64,000 nucleotides of DNA from positions 41,001 through 105,000 of the forward strand of contig WEDG01007640.1 of NCBI GenBank assembly GCA_017591395.1, in the 5' to 3' direction. Made by a program: the position numbers and the translations under genes. Below the pieces are notes generated by a model, which saw only the letters and a list, made by a program, of their open reading frames with translations, was not told the origin of the DNA and did no database searches. This document shows positions 56,601-64,000 of this stretch, in pieces (the stretch's first letter is position 1; the number at the start of each line of letters is the position of its first letter). Origin of the DNA: Schistocephalus solidus (taxonomy: Eukaryota; Platyhelminthes; Cestoda; Diphyllobothriidea; Diphyllobothriidae).

Positions 56601-58490
56601 ACCAGATGGCGTAACGATCAGTATTATAAAAGCGGATGCTAATGATATTTTCCCGTCACTTCTATGTAAGATATTTAATCTAGCTCTTGAAAGTGAAACC
56701 TTTCCCAGTGTATGGAAGGAATCGCACATTCTACTTATCCCCAAACACGGCCAATCTACGTCATTTGACGATTTTCGGTCAATCAACACACTGTCCGCAG
56801 CTTCGAAAATCCTGGAGACCTTGATCAAAGATAAGATAATGTGTCATTTAACTGAGAATAACCTATTGATTGCAGCCCAGCATGGGTTCCTCAAAGCAAG
56901 GTCTTGTGACACATGTCAGCTCTCTTTCTTTGATCATGTTCTACAATCTAGGGATAATGGCTTTGCACTTGACATAGTCTATTTCGATTTCACCAAGGCC
57001 TTCGATCGTGTTGACCATGCCCTTCTTCTCCTGAAACTCTCCTCATTCGGTTTATGTGGTAAACTTCTGAGCTTGATATCTTCTTATCTGAGCTCTCGTA
57101 CACAACATGTTAAGATCTCCAATGCTATCTCAAACTCGGCACGTGTGAGGAGTGGAGTTATTCAGGGTAGTGAACTAGGACCGCTTTTATTTTGTCTTTT
57201 TGTCAATGATGTGCCAGGTGTATTTCGAAATGGTATGCCTTTATGTATGCCGACGATTTAAAAGTTGCCTATCGATACAAGCCGGCAGATCGCGACACCA
57301 TGCTTGATCTATTAAAAAATGATCTCGAGGCCTTTGCCCAGTGGTGCTGCACATGGCACCTTTCCCTTTCCTGGCACAAATGTTCCGTTATGGTTGTCGG
57401 TGACAACCATCAGCCTCATCTAAGCATAGATGGCCACGATATAAATTTACATGGCGTTCTTAAGGACCTGGGCATATCATATTCCAACGGTCTCAATCTT
57501 TCAGAGCATTGCGCCCTGATTGTCTCCAAGGCACGCTGAACTGCCGGGTTTATCCTCCGAAATTTTAAAACTATCGAGATTAGACTCCGCCTTTATAAAA
57601 TGTACGTTAGACCTGGCCTGGAATACTGCTCGTTTCTATTTAGCCTTCTGCGCGCTAGCGAACGGAAGAAAATAGAATCGGTCCAGCACTTCTTCACGAA
57701 AAGAATTTTATCGTTGGAGCATCGTAATCTGTCATATCAAGAACGCTGTGGGCTTGTAAACATTGATCCCTTATGGTTTCGCCGAGTGCAGAAGGGACTC
57801 TTTTTGCTGTTTAAGCTTTTGAATAGTCGTATATTTAATCCCCTAAGCATTGTGAGGCAGCTTGACCATCCTCGGCGCAGCAGTCCTCGCAATGTCTTTT
57901 TATTTCTTCCATTAGCTCGCACAGTTAAGTATCGACGGTTCTTTTCGGTAAACGCCATGGCCATGTGGAATACACTTCCCCATAATATAAAATTCAGCGG
58001 AGGTATTCTTGGTTTAAGATAACTATTACTAGTTTTTTGCTTTCAGAACAGTTTCCAAGAATTCTGGGCACCGACACGGTAGAATCTGTTTTCCTGTTCG
58101 ACGTAGTGCGCAGCATCTGAACCCGATCCCAAATGTTACCTTGAGAAATAAGGCACCGTCTCTGCAGCCTGCACCCGTTGACTTCTTCGGCAGACAGTGA
58201 GCAACCGTACACGGATGCTTTCTTGCCTGGGGCAGAATCCCGGTTCCTAGCAAAGACAGAGAGACTGCATATAGACTGCAATTGTGTTAGCCCTTCCCTG
58301 ATCTGAATTGCTATCATCCTTACAGGCGGCAGTTTTTTCTCCTGAATAACATAAAGATAAGAAAAACATTTATAATGATATATATTCAGGAGTTTTTTTT
58401 TCACTGCCAGCCTCTACCCACTGAATATTTCATCTGACAATGCCTGTAAGCCGGCATTAAATACAACTATTATTATTATTATTACTGCTG
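50650..58490 (+). mobile_element. CR1/Jockey-like LINE copy B, near full length, interrupted
   Basis: 5' part 50650-52797: a 5' UTR, a basic Ser/Pro-rich ORF1 (from 50809, continuing 51045-51812 with one stop at 51013), a linker, and the start of an APE endonuclease (LNARSLLNKM, VTETWATP, GDFNLPDIRW). An opposite-strand LINE then interrupts it (52798-55842). It resumes at 55843 with the end of the endonuclease (SDHYIV), the reverse transcriptase (FTKAFDRVDHALL, GVIQGSELGPLLF, YADDLKV) and C-terminal domain, finishing with a 3' UTR and (ATT)n at about 58468-58488. Without the insertion it is about 4.8 kb. Several frameshifts and stops make it inactive as read. Confidence 0.85.
52798..55842 (-). 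mobile_element. Second-family LINE nested in copy B
   Basis: Minus strand from 55842 to 52798. In order: a short basic segment; an endonuclease with TNVQSLLNKMDEI, LTETGLNEQ, GDFHAPYIDW, CLDLIIS and RSDHCVLAWEYS (55659-54988); a linker with KSPGPDCISAKVL (to 54187); a reverse transcriptase with NSFRPVSLTSICCKMMEKI, DYSKAFDRVPN, and FADDLKLW as the catalytic box (54286-53423); and the C-terminal part with QRRATKLVSGL, LRGHQYKLKRK and VIEQWNKLPASVV (53481-52918). The tail is 'actgaattttactgaatta'. The 5-base 'catac' flanks both ends. ORFs are nearly intact with a few frameshifts; the usual GxLGP motif has unusual residues (SSILGA). Confidence 0.9.
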
Positions 58491-59910
58491 AAACTTGCCT
58501 CCTTCGGCATAGGTAACAAGCTTCTGAACTTTAAATCCTCCTATTTGAATGCTCGTGCACAATGGGTTAAAAATTCTGATGTTATCTCCAACCCCACGCA
58601 TGTGAGGAGCGGAGTTATTCAGGGCAGCGTGCTCGGCCCGCTTCTATTTTGCCTCTGTGTCAACGGTGTTTCTGATTGTTTTCAGTATGGTAGGCCCTTT
58701 ATGTACGCTGACGATTTAAAAGTTGCCTATCGATATAAACCAGTCGATCGCAACATCGTTCTTGAGCTCTTAAAACAGGATCTCCAAGCCTTCGCTCAGT
58801 GGTGTCGTACATGGCGCCTTTCGATTTTTTGGTTATTGGCGACAACCCTCAGCCCCATCTTAGCATAGACGGTCACATCCTAAATGTGCCCGGAGTTATA
58901 AAGGATCTGGGTATATCATACTCTAGTTGTCTTAATCTGTCAGAGCACTGCGCCCTGATTGTCTCGAAAGCACGCCAAACTACTGGGTTTATTCTCAGAA
59001 AATTTAAACCCTCAACATTAGAATCAGCCTCTATAAAATTTATGTCAGGCCAAGTCTGCAATAATGCTCGTTTCTATTTAGCCTTCTGCACGCTAGTGAA
59101 CGAAAGAAGTTAGAATCAGTCAAGCACTTCCCTACAAAAAGTTTTTTCGATTCAGAACACCGAAAACTGTCCTACCAACAACGCTGTGAGCTTACAAGCC
59201 TTGAACCACTGTGACTTCGCAGATTACAGAAGGGACTAATTTAACTGTTTGTACACTTGAATAGTTGTATATTTAACCCCCTTTAGATCTCTGAAGCAGC
59301 TCGACCACTCTCGGCGCACCAGACATCGAGATGTATTTCTATTTCTTACTTTGGCATGCACAGTTAGATACCGACAGTTTTTTTTCGGTAAATGCTATAG
59401 CAATCTGGAATAAACTACCCAGAAGTATTAAAATTCAACAAAACTATCCTTTGTTTACGAGAGCTGTCACTAGTTTTCTACATTCAGGACACCTTCCAAA
59501 ATTTTGGGTGCTGATTCTCTGGAAGCTCTCTTCGGTTCTGATGACGTTCACGGTCTCTAAATCCTTTGCCGGACTTCATGCTGAGGGCAATATTGCTGGC
59601 TCTGCAGACCTCAATCGGCTTATTTCTCAGTCGACAGCGAACAGCCGCTCGCCGACCTACCTGCTGGTGGAGAATACCGCATCCATAACGCTGAATGGAG
59701 AGGTTCTTCACTGAACACCTGTGTCAACGCGTCCCTGTCCCTGTCCTGTATTTTAATTACTCAATAAGCTGCAGTTTTTCTCCTTAAAATACCTGAAAAA
59801 ACGATCAGGAGTTTTTTTCACATTCAGCTTGACTCTATACTGTATATATTTTTTGACCTTGCCTGTAAACCGACAATAAATAAATAAAAAAAATAAAAAT
59901 AAAATAAAAT
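58490..59910 (+). mobile_element. 5'-truncated LINE copy, diverged copy A/B family
   Basis: Starts inside the reverse transcriptase directly after the (ATT)n tail of copy B (58468-58488): SGVIQGSVLGPLLFCLCVNG, YADDLKVAYRYKPVDRN, then a diverged C-terminal domain with frameshifts, a 3' UTR ('cctgtaaaccgacaataaa') and an A-rich tail with AAAT/AAAAT units at 59875-59910. Confidence 0.8.
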
Positions 59911-60369
59911 AGAATTGCTAGCCTCGATCTTTGCTGATTTCTGAAACTCACGCAGGCTGTGTGCTCCCTGCATTTTCTTTCAATCGCGGAAAAGGCTCAA
60001 ACCAAAGGCGGAGTCCTAGTATTTTCATATTCTTATTGTTGAATATCCTAACTGACTCTCTGCTAATTTGATGGCAATTCTTACATCAATTGCATTTGTC
60101 CTGTATCCCCACCATTATGCAAAACGCAGGTGCCTTAAATGTATTGCTATGAAAATTCGTCCATGACCTAGTTTAGCACATGCACCGCAAAATCACGTAG
60201 GACCGTCTATCGACGCCTCTAACCATCCGGATACATTGGCAGGGGATTTTGGTCAATGAATTAATGGACTAGCAGAGTGTAGTTGCAACTATCCTTATTC
60301 TACTAATTGTTCGCCTCCAGCTTAACGGGCAAAAAGTCTAGTAAACTCAGTTAGTGTAGCTTACGAAGA

Positions 60370-61689
60370 TGAAACTTGTATGGGTTGTTTCAGCCTACTG
60401 CAGAAATTCTTAGGGATGGAGCAGGAGGAAGACAATCTAAGGCAAGAAATACATAACATAAAAAATCCATTTCTTGCCGACCTGTTAAAAAAGCTCCTTT
60501 CCGTAAAAAAACTACCACAAAACAAAATGCGTATGCATGTATAGCTTCTTCAAGCTTACCTAATGCTCGCATAAAAGCCATCGCGTTTACCAAACCCAGT
60601 AAAACAGAGGACGGTTCGCAAGTTCGGAAGGGTGTCCCATCTAGTCCTTGCTCCACACCATCGCTAAGCTCAGGCAGCATTAGCAATAATCTGCCCTTAA
60701 AACCTAGCGCTTCATCGCTGCTAGACGTTGCACAAGCATGAAATGTTGAAGAGGTTGGTGAGTTTGTAAAGCCAAAGAGGAAAAGGTCTTAGAAGACAGA
60801 GTCGTGCACAGCTTTGGCTCCAGCCTGCCCAACACACGGTTCATCTGGACCTATCGGACCAAGTGAACTGGTTACAAGTACTCACTCAGTTGAATGACCT
60901 GAGTTGCAAACGGGTGCTCGATTAAATTGAAAACCTAATGTTATCATAAAGGATGTTCCTGATTCAGCGTCAGTAATTCCGAAGGAGCGAGTAAAACATG
61001 ACTTGGAATTCCTTAAATTGCATGCTAACGGATGGCGAGTCCATTCACATTTTCAAGGCATATAGAATAGGGAAGGCTCTGTCAACACCCTATTCAAATC
61101 CTTGACCAAGACCTCTTAAAATCATCTTGGAAAACGAAGCGCAGGCACAGCTCCTGCTACAGAGAAAATCAACCCTGCGGGGTCCGCATTCTGAAGTGTT
61201 TTTCAACCGGAATATGGGCTGCAAGAGCTAATGAAAATACGACAGGTAATAATAGAACTGGAAACACGAAGGACCAATGGCGAGGCAAATCTCAAAATAA
61301 GGGATGGACAGATTGTTCAATTGAAAAGAGCCTAATAAGATGCCTTTGCTCCAGACTCTGGTTTTCATCCACCGCCCCGAAATTGTAATGGTTACAGAGA
61401 CATAGGCAACACCCTGTGTATCCGACTCCGAACTCTCTATTCTAGGCTACGCTTACATTCGGAATGATCGAAACGAGGGCCGAGGCTGAGGAAGCTGTAA
61501 CTATTTTAGGCAATCACTTACATTTTTTCCATTGGACTATCGCCAATTTACGCGGTAGAGGAGAGCTGTTGGCTCCGTAAAGTTCTAAAATATAACTACT
61601 CTTTACTGGTTGGAAGTGTTTATCGCCCGACCACTGCCAGCAAGGATTACGATCTTTGTCTCTCGCTTGCATTTCACGCCGCAGCTGAC

Positions 61690-61695
<6 letters not shown>
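60370..61695 (+). mobile_element. LINE relic: ORF1 remnant and endonuclease start
   Basis: The 60370-61340 stretch resembles LINE ORF1 in pieces (a Lys/Ser-rich part, then RPLKIILENEAQAQLLLQ and an Arg/Glu-rich part), with many stops. 61341-61690 is an endonuclease start (MPLLQTLVFIHRPEIVMVTE, SLLVGSVYRPTTASKDYDL, then LAFHAAADF), where the ACT satellite cuts in. Confidence 0.65.
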
Positions 61696-63375
<1,680 letters not shown>

Positions 63376-64000
63376 TATTTCTACTTCATGACTACTGATC
63401 CATTTTATCTACTACTTCACGACTACTTACTTACCATTTAATTACTACTTTTACTTACTATTCACTACTTATCTACTACTTTCACTACTTTCTTACTACT
63501 ACATTACTTACTAGCTTAATATTTACATGCTATCTTCATATCTACTAAGCCCATTTATTACATTACTATTCTTTTACTTTAGCATTTATTTTTACTCATT
63601 TAACATTACTTACTTACATACATTACTCCATTTTACTTTGATTTACTACTTTACTTACTTTCTACTTTTATTTACTTTGCCATTATCTATTTACTACTTC
63701 ACTTACTTACTATTTAACTATTTTACTTATTTACGACTATTTACATACTATATATACATTTTTACTATTTGACTATTTATGCATTTACTACATTTACTAT
63801 TTAGACATTACTTACATTTTTATCTACTTTACTACTACTTCATTTACTTATTTACTTTTCACATATTTACATTTACTACATTTACTTTACTATTTACACA
63901 TTTACTTACATCATTTATTTACTTACTACTTTACTTACATTTTTACTTTACTACTTTTATTTACATTATTACTTTATTTACTACTTTTACTTTATTTTAC
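63376..64000. repeat. TTAC/TTTAC-rich low-complexity tract
   Basis: Degenerate 'tttactta', 'actttac', 'atttactac' units continue to the window edge with very few G on the plus strand. It is probably a decayed extension of the ACT satellite. Confidence 0.85.

Noticed and set aside
58029..58253. Minus-strand open frame also found inverted at 7809-8054
   Set aside because: Conserved only because it is the antisense of the 3' end of LINE copies A and B; no independent gene signal.

Overview
This window looks like nuclear DNA of a parasitic flatworm (Platyhelminthes, probably a tapeworm or fluke). The evidence is intron-rich genes with 33-35 bp micro-introns, several CR1/Jockey-like LINE families, and tRNA-headed SINEs that carry a hammerhead-type ribozyme fold like that of the schistosome Sm-alpha SINEs. 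Phylum is a moderately confident inference; species cannot be told from the sequence.

Four conserved eukaryotic genes can be assembled exon by exon with matching splice phases. (1) Minus strand, 6338-5966: the last two exons of a TMEM17-like ciliary transition-zone membrane protein. (2) Plus strand, 13316-27658: a complete RCK-family kinase (MAK/ICK, now CILK1) of about 844-848 residues. Its third coding exon exists as two 122-bp alternatives that cannot both be used or both be skipped. (3) Plus strand, 34547-39943: TAF13, 124 residues in four exons. (4) Minus strand, 48875-44771: holocytochrome c synthase (HCCS), 259 residues in four exons. Two weaker minus-strand candidate exons lie at the left edge (1-251 and 661-978), and an unidentified candidate terminal exon lies within a triplicated repeat near 31.7-32.3 kb.

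The rest is mostly mobile or repeated DNA. LINE copies or relics lie at 7.1-12.7 kb and 49-61.7 kb, including one LINE nested inside another. SINEs with a Pol III-type A/B box head and a hammerhead-like tail lie at 2.7, 18.1, 37.5, 37.6-38.2 and 39.1 kb. Imperfect inverted-repeat (foldback/MITE-like) elements lie at 32.6 and 36.3 kb, with a partial copy at 26.8 kb. A plus-oriented dispersed repeat occurs about six times. The last 2.3 kb is a nearly G-free ACT/TTAC satellite that begins inside a LINE endonuclease relic.

The most notable signals are the mutually exclusive exon pair that swaps the ATP-site hinge of the ciliary kinase; the SINE hammerhead fold, with compensatory base changes between copies; and a SINE whose A-box head has been tandemly multiplied (eight A boxes for one B box) inside TAF13 intron 3. 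All gene models are read by eye from splice sites, frame and recalled family similarity; no alignment or expression data were available.
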